From positions 1 to 34,157 of the forward strand of contig DATDHI010000117.1 in assembly GCA_036521655.1 (NCBI GenBank): a DNA stretch of 34,157 nt. The letters run 5' to 3'. Shown piece by piece: positions 13,557-21,984 of the stretch (position 1 is its first letter; each line of letters starts with the position of its first letter). Under the pieces are notes generated by a model. The model saw only the letters and a list, made by a program, of their open reading frames with translations. It had not been told where the DNA came from and did no database searches. Source of the stretch: GCA-003244245 sp036521655 (lineage in GTDB: Bacteria; Actinomycetota; Actinomycetes; Mycobacteriales; Pseudonocardiaceae). A program made the translations under genes and the position numbers.

Positions 13557-14417
13557 TCAGTTCTCATCGATGAGCACGAGCGTCCCCAGGGGAACCTCGA
13601 TCAACTTTTTGAGTGCGTCCGACGGGACCCGAATGCAGCCATCGCTGGAGCGGGTACCGAAGACGTTGGCCGTCGGCCAGGTATGGATCGCGACGGTTCC
13701 CGGGCCGCCACCGAAGCTGTCGAGTGTCGGGCTGTGCGTACCCAGCGGCAGGATCACCGGTGAGTATCGCTGCGCGGTGTCGCTGAACGACCCGAGCAGG
13801 AAGGTCCGCCCCGCCGGAGTAGGAGCCGACGTCTTGCCGATCCCGACCTTCCACTCATCCAGGCGCCGACCCCCCGTGAACAGCTCCATGCTGAGAGAAC
13901 GAAGATGAACCCGGATGAGATACGGGGTCGCTGCCCGATCGAGTGCACCATCGGGCAACCAGCCGACCGAACCGTTGGGCCTGGAGGGCAGCAGCACCTC
14001 GACCCAGCCGGGTCGCTCGGCGATCTCTGGCAGCCAGGTATCGCCGATCTGCTGAGGGCCGATCCTGGCGATCGGGGCCCCACCGGGGGACGCGTATGCC
14101 ACGACCTCCCGCCGCGGATGGATCACGGTGCCCTCAGTGGGTGCCAGCGGGCCGGCGTCCACCGGCGCACCGTCAACGATCGTGTAGGTGGTGCTCAGCG
14201 GCAGCGCTGCAAGATCTGCCGGAACGATCGCTGGCGGGATCGTGGTGTCCCCCGCCACGGCAGGCGCCGCGGCAGGTGCAGGCGTGGCCCGGCCGGACCC
14301 GAAGGGGACCAAGGCCACCACCGCGACCACCAGCACGACCAGGAGCACCCCGGCGAGCGTGCAGACAATCAGGAAGCGGCGACCACGTAGAAGGTTGAAA
14401 TCAGGTCGCTGAAGCAT
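13557..14417 (-). CDS. membrane-anchored L,D-transpeptidase (YkuD domain)
   Basis: A 286-residue peptidoglycan cross-linking enzyme. A basic start (NLLRGRR) and one hydrophobic helix at about 17-38 anchor it in the membrane. A Pro/Ala-rich spacer and an SH3-like stretch (VVAYASPGGAPIARIG through GWLPDG) follow. The C-terminal YkuD domain carries HTWPTANVFG and the active-site motif SSDGCIRVP with Cys261 near the end. It would form 3-3 cross-links or attach proteins to the wall. The start is the ATG at 14417. It is upstream of, and probably co-transcribed with, the secreted protein at 12691. Confidence 0.9.
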   Translation of the reverse strand: MLQRPDFNLLRGRRFLIVCTLAGVLLVVLVVAVVALVPFGSGRATPAPAAAPAVAGDTTIPPAIVPADLAALPLSTTYTIVDGAPVDAGPLAPTEGTVIHPRREVVAYASPGGAPIARIGPQQIGDTWLPEIAERPGWVEVLLPSRPNGSVGWLPDGALDRAATPYLIRVHLRSLSMELFTGGRRLDEWKVGIGKTSAPTPAGRTFLLGSFSDTAQRYSPVILPLGTHSPTLDSFGGGPGTVAIHTWPTANVFGTRSSDGCIRVPSDALKKLIEVPLGTLVLIDEN

Positions 14418-14561
14418 GACCTCTTCTGGTGTCGGACGGGCAAGGCTGGCAGATGAATCGCCCTCCCCGACCGGGCGACCACGCTGGGCCCAACGACGCT
14501 CGGCCCGCGCGGTGACGGAACCCTAGAGCATCCGAAAATGGACCCAACCGGGGGGCCGCTG

Positions 14562-14750
14562 CTACCTGTCGCTGCGGTTGATCTCGGTATGCGGGTGCTC
14601 GTATGGGAGCTGGTCAGGCGGCAGCGGGAAGGTCACCTCGCCGAACGGCGACAGCGCGCCCTGGATCGGCGCAGCAAGCTCGCTGACCGGGTGGTCCTCC
14701 TCCGACCAGCTCGGCCAGGTTGGGTCGATCCGATCCGTGCGCTTGGCCAC
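14562..14750 (-). CDS. small conserved actinobacterial protein (Rv0863-like position)
   Basis: A 62-residue protein from a GTG at 14750, immediately after GAGGAGGAGCC, a near-ideal ribosome binding site. It starts VAKRTDRIDPTWPSWSEEDH and contains IQGALSPFGEVTFPLP. It is acidic, Pro-rich and has no membrane segment. It is divergent from the helicase-associated gene, 83 bases away, matching the place of Rv0863 beside Rv0862c in M. tuberculosis as I recall it. The frame extends upstream to 14801 but the ribosome binding site decides the start. Function unknown. Confidence 0.7.
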   Translation of the reverse strand: MAKRTDRIDPTWPSWSEEDHPVSELAAPIQGALSPFGEVTFPLPPDQLPYEHPHTEINRSDR

Positions 14751-14833
14751 GGCTCCTCCTCGCTCGGTGGATTTCCATTCTGCCCCGGTGGCGCCCGACA
14801 ACCCATCCCAGGGCTCTGGCTACCGTGGCAGGG

Positions 14834-17083
14834 ATGCCCACCACTTTGGCCGACTGGCTACGATCCCGTGACGACGGCGCGCTGGCCGAGTTGCTGCGCG
14901 CCCGCCCGGACCTCGCTGTGCCCGCTCCAGCTGACTCCGCGGTGCTGGCGACCCGGGCCGGGATCCAGGCGTCCGTCGCCCGGGCCTGCGAGGATCTCGA
15001 TCGATTCACCCTGGCTGTGTTGTCGGCGCTGGTGGTCGCCGGCGCCGACGCGACCCCGGTGAGCCGCCCGGACGTCGCTCGGCTGCTCGGCCGTGACGTC
15101 GCTGTCGGCCGGACTGGGGAGGCGTTGGACACGCTGCGGTGTCGCGCGTTGGCCTGGGGCGACGATGACGCGCTCGCGGTAGCCCCGGCCGCTCGCCAGG
15201 TCATCGGCCCGCATCCAGGCGGATTGGGCCAGCCATCCGCGGCCTTGGACGGGATGGACCTCGACGCTGCTCTCGCGGAACTGGCTGACGACGAGCGGGG
15301 GGTGCTGCGGGCGCTGGCCGCCGGACCACCGGTGGGTGCCACCCGGGACGCCGCCGAGCTGCTCCCGCTGGCCCGGGCCCGCACGCCGGTGCAACGCCTG
15401 CTGGCCCGCGGGCTGCTGCGCCGCGTTGACTCCGGCACTGTCGAGTTGCCCGCGCAGATCGGTCTCGCGCTGCGCGGGGACCGCCCGCTGGGGCCCCTGG
15501 AGCCAGCCGAGCCCGAGCTGCCCACGAGGCAGCTCAATCCGTCCACGGTGGGCTCGACGGCCGCAGGTGCGGTACTGGATCTGCTGCGGCACACCGAGAC
15601 AATGCTTGCCGAATGGTCGCAAGAACCGCCCGCGATGTTGCGCTCCGGTGGGTTGGGAGTCCGGGACGTGCGGCGAACCGCGCGCCGGCTGGGGGTCGAC
15701 GAGACGACCGTGGCGCTGCTCGCCGAGCTCACCCTCGCCGCCGGGCTGATCACTTGGGCCGACGAGGCTGCGGGCGGGCAGCTGTGGTTGCCCACTGTCG
15801 CCGCCGACACCTGGCTGGCCGCTGCGGCCGAACGGCGCTGGTCGATGTTGGCCGCCGCCTGGCTTGAGCTCCCGCGGCTGCCGGGGCTCGCCGGTGGGCG
15901 CGACGACAAGGACCGGCCGCTCGCCCCGCTGTCCGACGCGCTGCGCCGGCCAACTGCTCCGGCGCAGCGCGCCAGGATCCTCGACGTGCTCGCCGGCCTG
16001 CCCGCAGGCAGCGGGATCCACCGGCCCGAGGACCTCGCCGCTGTGCTCGCCTGGCGAGCGCCACGCCGTGGTGGCCGGTGGCGCGATGAGGTCGTGGGCT
16101 GGACCGTCCGGGAGGCGACTGCGCTCGGTGTGCTCGCCCTGGGTGCGCTGTCCTCGGCAGGTCGCACCCTGCTACGCGGCGATGCGCCAGGCGCGGCGGC
16201 CGTCCTGGGCGCCGCGCTACCTCGGCCGGTGGACCATGTATTGGTCCAGGCGGATCGCACCGTGGTGGCTCCCGGACCGTTGGAACCCGAGTTGGCCCGG
16301 GAGATCGGGCTGGTCGCCGATGTGGAGTCGGCCGGCGGTGCCACTGTCTACCGGGTCAACGAGGACACCGTGCGCCGTGCCCTGGACGCCGGTCGCAGTG
16401 CGGGCGAGCTGCACGAGCTGTTCCGGACCAGGTCCCGGACCCCGGTACCGCAGTCGCTGAGCTACCTCGTCGACGACGTGGCCCGGCGACACGGGCGGCT
16501 GCGTGGTGGCCCTGCCGCCGCCTTCCTGCGCTGCGACGACTCGATGTTGCTCGCCGAACTGCTGGCGCATCCCGTCGCGCAGCGCTGCGCGTTGCGCAGG
16601 CTTGCGCCGACCGTGCTGGTCAGCCCTGTGCCGCTGGCCCAACTGCTCGACGAGGTCCGTGGCGCCGGCTTCGCCCCCGTCGCCGAGGACGCTGACGGTG
16701 AGGTGGTGGATCTGCGCGCGGGAGCTCGTCGAGCCAGGGTCCGGACCCAGGCGGCGCGCCGGGTGACCATGCCGCCTGATCTCTCGGAGCATCAGCTCGC
16801 AGCGCTGGTGCGGGGGGTGCGGGCCGGCGACGCCGCCGGTCATGGGCCGGTTCAGGTCACCGATGGGATGTCCACCGGCAACACCCTGGAGCTACTGGAG
16901 CGTGCCGCCCAGGCGGGCAGTGACGTGTGGATCGGCTTCGTGGACTCGCACGGCGTAGCCAGCAGGCGGATCGTGCGCCCAGTGAGCGTGGCTGCCGGGA
17001 TGCTGGAAGGGATCGACTGCTCCCGAGACGAGCTACGGCGCTTCCCGCTCCACCGGATCACCTCGGTCGTGCCAGGCTCGTGA
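14834..17083 (+). CDS. helicase-associated protein with XPB N-terminal-like domain (Rv0862c-like)
   Basis: A 749-residue cytoplasmic protein from ATG 14834 (MPTTLADWLRSRDDGALAEL). Wing-helix-like repeats dominate the first 450 residues, and the C-terminal part (LSYLVDDVARRHGRLRGG, APTVLVSPVPLAQLLDEVRG, and TLELLERAAQAGSDVWIGFV) matches the helicase-C3/XPB-Ssl2 N-terminal-like proteins of actinobacteria. It lacks Walker motifs and so is not a helicase itself; relatives lie beside the XPB helicase gene, which is absent here. Leu, Ala and Arg are very abundant, as usual for the family. It converges on aroG, and both stop codons lie in one shared hairpin at 17076-17108. The frame is open back to 14720, but that part crosses the divergent gene's start. 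Confidence 0.8.
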   Translation: MPTTLADWLRSRDDGALAELLRARPDLAVPAPADSAVLATRAGIQASVARACEDLDRFTLAVLSALVVAGADATPVSRPDVARLLGRDVAVGRTGEALDTLRCRALAWGDDDALAVAPAARQVIGPHPGGLGQPSAALDGMDLDAALAELADDERGVLRALAAGPPVGATRDAAELLPLARARTPVQRLLARGLLRRVDSGTVELPAQIGLALRGDRPLGPLEPAEPELPTRQLNPSTVGSTAAGAVLDLLRHTETMLAEWSQEPPAMLRSGGLGVRDVRRTARRLGVDETTVALLAELTLAAGLITWADEAAGGQLWLPTVAADTWLAAAAERRWSMLAAAWLELPRLPGLAGGRDDKDRPLAPLSDALRRPTAPAQRARILDVLAGLPAGSGIHRPEDLAAVLAWRAPRRGGRWRDEVVGWTVREATALGVLALGALSSAGRTLLRGDAPGAAAVLGAALPRPVDHVLVQADRTVVAPGPLEPELAREIGLVADVESAGGATVYRVNEDTVRRALDAGRSAGELHELFRTRSRTPVPQSLSYLVDDVARRHGRLRGGPAAAFLRCDDSMLLAELLAHPVAQRCALRRLAPTVLVSPVPLAQLLDEVRGAGFAPVAEDADGEVVDLRAGARRARVRTQAARRVTMPPDLSEHQLAALVRGVRAGDAAGHGPVQVTDGMSTGNTLELLERAAQAGSDVWIGFVDSHGVASRRIVRPVSVAAGMLEGIDCSRDELRRFPLHRITSVVPGS

Positions 17084-17108
17084 GTGGCAGACAGTGCTAC
17101 TCACGAGC
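17076..17108. terminator. bidirectional hairpin containing both convergent stop codons
   Basis: GCTCGTGAGTGGCA (17076-17089) pairs with TGCTACTCACGAGC (17095-17108) over a GACAG loop, 14 bp with one G-U pair. The stop of the helicase-associated gene (17081-17083) is in the left arm and the aroG stop (17101-17103) in the right arm. It therefore ends transcription both ways. A hairpin with the same arm sequence is at 30112-30157. Confidence 0.8.
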
Positions 17109-18489
17109 GAAGCATCTCGGCGACCAGGAACGCCAGCTCAAGTGACTGCTGAGTGTTCAGCCGCGGGTCGCAGGCGGTTTCGTAGCGACCGGACAGATCC
17201 GCGTCGCAGATGTCCTGCGCACCGCCGAGGCACTCGGTGACGTCCTCCCCGGTGAGCTCCACATGGATCCCGCCGGGATGTGTACCCAGCGCGTGATGCA
17301 CCTCGAAGAAGCCCTGTACCTCGTCGACGATCCAGTCGAAGTGCCGGGTCTTGTACCCGGAGGGGGACTCGATGGTGTTGCCATGCATCGGGTCGCACTG
17401 CCAGATCACCTGGTGCCCCGCCGCGGTGACTTTCTGCACGATCTCGGGCAGCACATCGCGGACCCGCTGCGATCCCATCCGGGAGACCAGGGTCAGCCGC
17501 CCAGGCGTGCCGTGCGGGTCGAGCCGCTCGACGTACTCCACCGCCTCGTCCGGCGTGGTGCTCGGACCCAACTTGATCCCGATCGGGTTGGCCAGCAGCT
17601 CGGCAAACGCGACATGAGCCCCATCCAGCGCCCGGGTTCTCTCCCCCACCCAGAGGAAGTGCGCGGACAGGTCGTAGAGCTTCGGCGTCGCACCGGTGCT
17701 GTCGAGGCGAAGCATCGCCCGCTCATAATCCAGCACCAGCGCCTCATGACTGGCGTAGATCTCAGTCGAGTGCAGGGACGAGTCGTTCACGCCACAGGCC
17801 GACATGAATCGCAGGCCCCGGTCGATCTCGCCGGCGAGCGCCTCATACCGGGCCCCCGCCGGGGACCGCAGCACGAAGTCCTTGTTCCAGTCGTGCACCT
17901 GGTGCAGGTCCGCCATGCCGGCCAGGGTCAGCGCCCGCACCAGGTTCATCGCCGCGCCGGCGTTGGCATAGGCCCGGATCAACCGCGACGGATCGTGCAC
18001 CCGCGTCTGGGGAGTGGCGACCAACGAGTTGATCATGTCGCCGCGGTAGGACGCCAGCCCGAACGCGTCGAGGGGGGCGGACCGTGGCTTGGCGTACTGC
18101 CCGGCCACCCGCCCCACTTTCACCACCGGCATGCTCGACCCGTAGGTGAGCACCACCGCCATCTGCAGCAGGGTGCGGATGGTGGCGCGCAGGTGTGGCT
18201 CGGTGTTGTCGGCGAATGTCTCGGCGCAGTCCCCGCCCTGCAGGAGAAAAGCCTCGCCTCGTGCCACCTCACCCAGCTGCTCCCGCAGCCGGTCCACCTC
18301 AGCGGGCACGGTGATCGGCGGCACGCTCTCCAGCACGGTGCGGACGTTGCGCACCGCGTCCGGGTCGGGCCAACTCGGCTGCTGCGCGGCCGGCCGGGCA
18401 AGCGCCGAGTCAAGTTTGGTACGGAGATCGGCGGGCAGCGGCGGCAGCTCGGGCAGCGCGTCGACCGGAACATCCACGGTCCAGTTCAC
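17101..18489 (-). CDS. aroG: class II 3-deoxy-7-phosphoheptulonate (DAHP) synthase
   Basis: A 462-residue enzyme that condenses phosphoenolpyruvate and erythrose 4-phosphate, the first step of aromatic amino-acid synthesis. Class II hallmarks are LLQGGDCAETF (metal-binding Cys), KVGRVAGQYAKPRS, HFLWVGERTRALDGAHVAF, VIWQCDPMHGNT and VELTGEDVTECLGG. Length equals that of the M. tuberculosis enzyme. It starts at GTG 18489, 47 bases after the phosphofructokinase stop on the same strand, so the two may be co-transcribed. In mycobacteria this enzyme partners with chorismate mutase for allosteric control. Confidence 0.95.
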   Translation of the reverse strand: MNWTVDVPVDALPELPPLPADLRTKLDSALARPAAQQPSWPDPDAVRNVRTVLESVPPITVPAEVDRLREQLGEVARGEAFLLQGGDCAETFADNTEPHLRATIRTLLQMAVVLTYGSSMPVVKVGRVAGQYAKPRSAPLDAFGLASYRGDMINSLVATPQTRVHDPSRLIRAYANAGAAMNLVRALTLAGMADLHQVHDWNKDFVLRSPAGARYEALAGEIDRGLRFMSACGVNDSSLHSTEIYASHEALVLDYERAMLRLDSTGATPKLYDLSAHFLWVGERTRALDGAHVAFAELLANPIGIKLGPSTTPDEAVEYVERLDPHGTPGRLTLVSRMGSQRVRDVLPEIVQKVTAAGHQVIWQCDPMHGNTIESPSGYKTRHFDWIVDEVQGFFEVHHALGTHPGGIHVELTGEDVTECLGGAQDICDADLSGRYETACDPRLNTQQSLELAFLVAEMLRS

Positions 18490-18536
18490 AGTGCGCCAGC
18501 GTATGCGGTCACGGTAATCCAGCGGGCCGCGGGTCG

Positions 18537-19559
18537 TCAGCCGAAGAAGACCTCGGCCTCGGCGTAACGCTGCGGTGGCACCGTCTTGATGACTGCGGTG
18601 GCCTCGGCCAGCGGAACCCGGATGATGTCGGTACCGCGAAGCGCCACCATCACGCCGACATCCCCCTCATTCACCGCATCGACCGCGTGCACCCCGAACC
18701 GGGTGGCCAGCACCCGGTCATAGGCCGTGGGCGTGCCCCCGCGCTGGATGTGTCCCAGCACCACAGCGCGGGACTCCGCACCGGTGCGCCGGGCTATCTC
18801 GTCGGCCAACCAGATCCCGACGCCGCCCAGCCGCTTGTGACCGAAGGCGTCAACATCCCGGGATGCGAGCTGCTCGGCGCCACCCTCAGGTACCGCACCC
18901 TCGGCTACCACCACGATCGCCGCGGATTCCCGCTCGAGGCACCGCAGTACCCAGTGGCACACCCGGTCCACGGCGAAGGGCTGTTCGGGCACGAGGATGA
19001 CGTTCGCGCCGCCTGCCATCCCGGAGTGCAGGGCGATCCAGCCCGCGTTGCGGCCCATCACCTCCACCACAGCCGCCCGGTGATGGGACTCCGCCGTGGT
19101 GCGCAGCCGGTCGATCGCCTCGGTTGCGATGTGCACAGCAGTATCGAAGCCGAACGTGTAGTCCGTGGCGCCCAGATCGTTGTCGATGGTCTTCGGCACG
19201 CCCACCACCCCGATGCCGTCCGCCGCCAGCCGGCGGGCCACTCCGAGGGTGTCCTCACCGCCGATCGCGACGAGGGCATCCACCCCATGGTCGGCCAGCG
19301 TCTGTTTGACCTGCTCGGCGCCCCCGTTCTGGTAGGGGTTCGTGCGGGAGGTTCGCAGAATGGTGCCGCCGAGAGGGAGGATGTCCTCAACGTCGGCCAG
19401 CCCCAGCGGCTGGCTCAGCCCCTTCAACGGTCCCCGCCAGCCATCCCGGAATCCGATGATCTCGTGCCCGTACACCTCGATGCCCTTGCGGACCACCGCC
19501 CGGATCACTGCGTTGAGCCCCGGACAGTCGCCGCCACCGGTGAGCACGCCGATGCGCAT
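18537..19559 (-). CDS. pfp: 6-phosphofructokinase, PPi-dependent type by signature residues
   Basis: A 340-residue PfkA-fold enzyme acting at fructose 6-phosphate/fructose 1,6-bisphosphate. Motifs: TGGGDCPGLNAVIRA at the start, GGEDTLG at 100-106, PKTIDNDLG at 122-130, EVMGRNAGWIAL, and LGHIQRGGTPTAYDR. The pair Asp103 (GGEDT) and Lys123 (PKTIDND) is the combination associated with pyrophosphate-dependent enzymes such as that of Amycolatopsis methanolica; ATP enzymes of related actinomycetes usually carry Gly at the first position. A PPi enzyme works near equilibrium and can run in both directions. ATG at 19559 follows GGAAGG. It lies between RNase AS and aroG, a gene not found there in M. 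tuberculosis. Confidence 0.88.
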   Translation of the reverse strand: MRIGVLTGGGDCPGLNAVIRAVVRKGIEVYGHEIIGFRDGWRGPLKGLSQPLGLADVEDILPLGGTILRTSRTNPYQNGGAEQVKQTLADHGVDALVAIGGEDTLGVARRLAADGIGVVGVPKTIDNDLGATDYTFGFDTAVHIATEAIDRLRTTAESHHRAAVVEVMGRNAGWIALHSGMAGGANVILVPEQPFAVDRVCHWVLRCLERESAAIVVVAEGAVPEGGAEQLASRDVDAFGHKRLGGVGIWLADEIARRTGAESRAVVLGHIQRGGTPTAYDRVLATRFGVHAVDAVNEGDVGVMVALRGTDIIRVPLAEATAVIKTVPPQRYAEAEVFFG

Positions 19560-19641
19560 TGTCTATCGCCTTCCGATTAGTACCCTTGTTTGGACGGGCG
19601 TGAGACTGGCACGACTTGATCGGTCCAGCAAGGCCAGCACG

Positions 19642-20157
19642 TCAGGGACTCGCCGGCTGCGCAGTCGAGGGCAAAGTGAGGCGGCGCTTCTCGATCAGGC
19701 GCCATCGGGTGAGGTTGTGCCGGGCGTCGGCCAGCGCATCGTGGGCGTCGCTCGGGGGCGGGGGCAACGATGGCTTCCCGGCGTCCTCCCAGTGCTGCCG
19801 CAGTTCCCGGGTGAACCGGGGCAGCGCCCGGGGCAGCGCTGGCATCGCGCCCCACAACTGGACGAGAGCCACGTGGTCGTAGGCGGCCAACCAGGCCCAC
19901 AGCTCCACCCGCTCACCGGGGGCGGTGAGAAACTCCAGCAGCGTGTCACGGATGGCGGCCCGGCTGCGCCAGGCGCGATCGCCCAGCGGCGGCAGCTTGG
20001 GCAATACGTGTGAGCGTACCCAGTCGCCGGCCCGCTCCGGGTCGAACTCCGTGGAGACCGCGTAGTACTCCCGACCCCGCTCGTCTACCACCCCGATGGA
20101 GATCAGCTCGATGGTGAGGCCATCCTCGATGAACTCGCAGTCGTAGAAGAACCGCAC
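19642..20157 (-). CDS. polyadenylate-specific 3'-exoribonuclease RNase AS (Rv2179c-like)
   Basis: A 171-residue DEDDh exonuclease. Predicted catalytic residues are Asp6 and Glu8 (FYDCEFIEDG), Asp94 (WLAAYDHVAL), and His139 and Asp144 (DAHDALADARHN). The family trims poly(A) 3' ends. Its GTG start and first seven codons lie within the 22-bp direct repeat at 20137-20158, the left end of an integrated element. Translation signals upstream (AGAGGGTGAGGGTAGG on the minus strand) are therefore supplied by element DNA, and the original 5' leader is now at the far repeat, 24371-24392. Confidence 0.9.
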   Translation of the reverse strand: MRFFYDCEFIEDGLTIELISIGVVDERGREYYAVSTEFDPERAGDWVRSHVLPKLPPLGDRAWRSRAAIRDTLLEFLTAPGERVELWAWLAAYDHVALVQLWGAMPALPRALPRFTRELRQHWEDAGKPSLPPPPSDAHDALADARHNLTRWRLIEKRRLTLPSTAQPASP

Positions 20158-20158
20158 G
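20137..20158. repeat. attL, left 22-bp direct repeat of the element
   Basis: A 22-bp sequence starting GCAGTCGTAG and ending AGAACCGCACG is identical at 20137-20158 and 24371-24392. This copy covers the first codons of RNase AS. Flanking bases differ at once on both sides, as for an attachment core. Confidence 0.8.
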
Positions 20159-20194
20159 TAGACCTACCCTCACCCTCTCTGAGCTGCGAAAATA

Positions 20195-21145
20195 TCATGA
20201 CGATCTTCCTTCTGTCCGCAGGTTGTCCGCAGGAAGTTTGATCTCCGACAGCCGCCAGATCTGCGACCACTGCGACCGCGTCACCGGCCCGCCGGCTCCC
20301 GTGGTGAACACCAGCCGGGCAGACCTGGTGACCGGGCTCCGGGGGTCGGACCGGTCCTCGATCTCGGCCTCGCGCACCGGGTGTTGAGCGAGGTGCGCCG
20401 CCAGTGCGTCAGTGGTCACCTTCGCCAGCGGGATGACCCGCTCCGACGCCTCGCTCTTGACCTCGTCGAGATAGGGCGGGTTCGGCGATAGGCACACGAG
20501 CTGCTCGCGCACCGACACCGCCCGGGAGCCAGGAAGGCGACCGCGTCGACCTCCACCGAACACCTCACCCTGACGCATCCCGGACCCGACCACCAGATCC
20601 ACCACACCGCGATACCGCTGCGGCAGGTGCTCCCGCAAGGCCTGCACGGTCGCGAGGTCCGGGATCCACACCTCGCTCCGTCGGCCCGAGGACACGGTGA
20701 CCCCGTCGCACGGGTTGGAGGTGACGAGCCGGTCCCGCACGGCGGCCCGGAACACCGACGACAGGTAGCCCAGCGCCACCCTCGCCGACGCCGGGCCCAG
20801 CGGCAGGGCACTCGCCCAGGCCTGCACCGCCGAGGACCGGATGGCGCTCACCGGCAGATCGCCGAACGTCGGGTAGATGTGCAGTTCGAGGGTGCGCTTG
20901 ACCTTGTCCTGCATGGTCGGCCCATGCGGGGCCGTGGATCGCCACGCCTCGCCGCGCTCGCGCAAGGTGACCCGACCCGCCCGCGGGTCGACGTACTGGC
21001 CGGTGACGAGCGCCGTGGTGGACTCGTCGAGCCACCGCTGAGCGTCCACCTTGCGGTCGAACCGCTGCGCGTGCTCGCGACCGGCGCCGTCGCGGTAGCG
21101 GGCGAACCAGCGGTAACCGCGCTTGTTGATGCTTGCCACGGTCAC
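20195..21145 (-). pseudogene. int: tyrosine-recombinase integrase, C-terminally truncated and internally frameshifted
   Basis: The frame starts at GTG 21145 (MTVASINKRGYRWFARYRDG), with an N-terminal arm-binding domain, a core-binding domain and the catalytic Arg region VVGSGMRQGEVF. After GEVF the frame reads GGGRRGRLPG, where another frame encodes the expected VEVDAVAFL; two compensating shifts within about 40 bases explain this. SVREQLVCL and the later blocks are then normal. The protein stops soon after SQWSQIWR, before the H-x-x-R and Tyr catalytic boxes. Its last residues (PADNLRTEGRSS) are a translation of the arm-type repeats, so a deletion seems to have joined the broken gene to the end of the element. 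Not expected to be active. Confidence 0.8.
20214..20231 (+). repeat. left arm-type repeats, GTCCGCA x2
   Basis: GTCCGCA occurs at 20214-20220 and 20225-20231, an 11-bp period, 56 bases inside attL. The same 11-bp-spaced word occurs three times near attR. Such paired arrays suit binding by the integrase N-terminal domain. Confidence 0.6.
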
Positions 21146-21885
21146 GCCTTCCGTTTGCCGGGGGTGGTCCGCGGGAGCAGTCCGGCTTCCCGGGCCTGCG
21201 CTACCCGCCGGGCCGCAGTGCGGGCCGAGTAGCCGAGCAGCAGCTCGACAGCCCTGGTCGGTGAGGCCTCCACGTGCGCTCGGTACACCCGGGCGACCTC
21301 GTCGAGATCCGCACGGGTCACCGTGGGGCGCCGCGCCGAGCGGGCCTCACCGACGCTGCGCAACGCGCTCAGCTGCTCGGACTCGGCATGCACGCCGATC
21401 GTGGCCAGTTGGCCGAACACGCCGATGGCCAGGTTGTCCAGGTTGAACATCGCCATGTCGGCGCTGCGGATACCGCGGCCGTCCGGCTTGGCCATCACGT
21501 TGATCTCGACGCATTCGGGACGGCCGTCGCGGATCTCGAACCGCATCTGGACGTCGGGCGAGCCACCTGTGCCCTCGAACGTCATCTCAGCTTTCGGCGG
21601 AACGATCGCATCACCGAGCTGCACGAATCCACCGTGCTGGCCACCGGCCAAGCCGGTGACGCGCTGCACGCCTTCCCAGACCACGCGTAGCTCACCTCGC
21701 CAGAAGCTCCTCGCCGAATGGCGAGGACAACTGTGCCACCGATCGGTTACGAACGTCAACGTCAGCCGTCGCGATCGTGACGGACCGACGGCGTCAGCGA
21801 CCACCACCGGGCGGGCGAGGTCAGCGCCGAGAATATCCCCCGGTAGCGGCGCGGGCACGGCTATGCATCCTGGGCGCACCGTCAC
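21142..21885 (-). CDS. element-borne hypothetical protein, likely DNA-binding at the C-terminus
   Basis: Up to 247 residues, overlapping the integrase start by four bases (GTGA), so both would be co-translated. I do not recognise the full protein. The middle (AEMTFEGTGGSPDVQMRFEI with ECVEINVMAKPDGRGIRSAD) looks like a folded beta domain, and the C-terminus (EVARVYRAHVEASPTRAVEL, then TAARRVAQAREAGLLP) looks like a helix-turn-helix used in iteration-type element proteins. The true start is uncertain: the first ~45 residues are low-complexity and an in-frame start near TFVTDRWHSC is possible. Proteins with this C-terminal pattern are common next to integrases in actinomycete elements. Confidence 0.55.
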   Translation of the reverse strand: MTVRPGCIAVPAPLPGDILGADLARPVVVADAVGPSRSRRLTLTFVTDRWHSCPRHSARSFWRGELRVVWEGVQRVTGLAGGQHGGFVQLGDAIVPPKAEMTFEGTGGSPDVQMRFEIRDGRPECVEINVMAKPDGRGIRSADMAMFNLDNLAIGVFGQLATIGVHAESEQLSALRSVGEARSARRPTVTRADLDEVARVYRAHVEASPTRAVELLLGYSARTAARRVAQAREAGLLPRTTPGKRKA

Positions 21886-21984
21886 CGCGGCCGCGTCGAC
21901 CGCCTGATCGGTGTCCCCGATCCGTGGCTCGACTACGACCGGCGCACTGGCTGGACTGACCGTGAGCTGGAGGCGGTGTGCTGA
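21859..21984 (+). pseudogene. C-terminal remnant of an element gene
   Basis: After a TAG near 21856 a plus-strand frame reads HGYASWAHRHRGRVDRLIGV followed by PDPWLDYDRRTGWTDRELEAVC and a TGA, in shorter terms a Trp/Asp-rich tail of about 42 residues. Its composition looks like real coding sequence, but there is no start codon and the preceding DNA belongs to the opposite-strand gene. It is best read as the end of a lost gene. Its TGA overlaps the start of a 26-codon ORF. Confidence 0.35.

Noticed and set aside
14614..16344. 576-codon open frame on the minus strand
   Set aside because: It lies opposite the helicase-associated gene; Ser/Arg/Ala-rich with no domain, typical of antisense frames in high-GC DNA.
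17263..18567. 434-codon open frame on the plus strand
   Set aside because: Antisense to aroG, rich in His, Arg and Gly without motifs.
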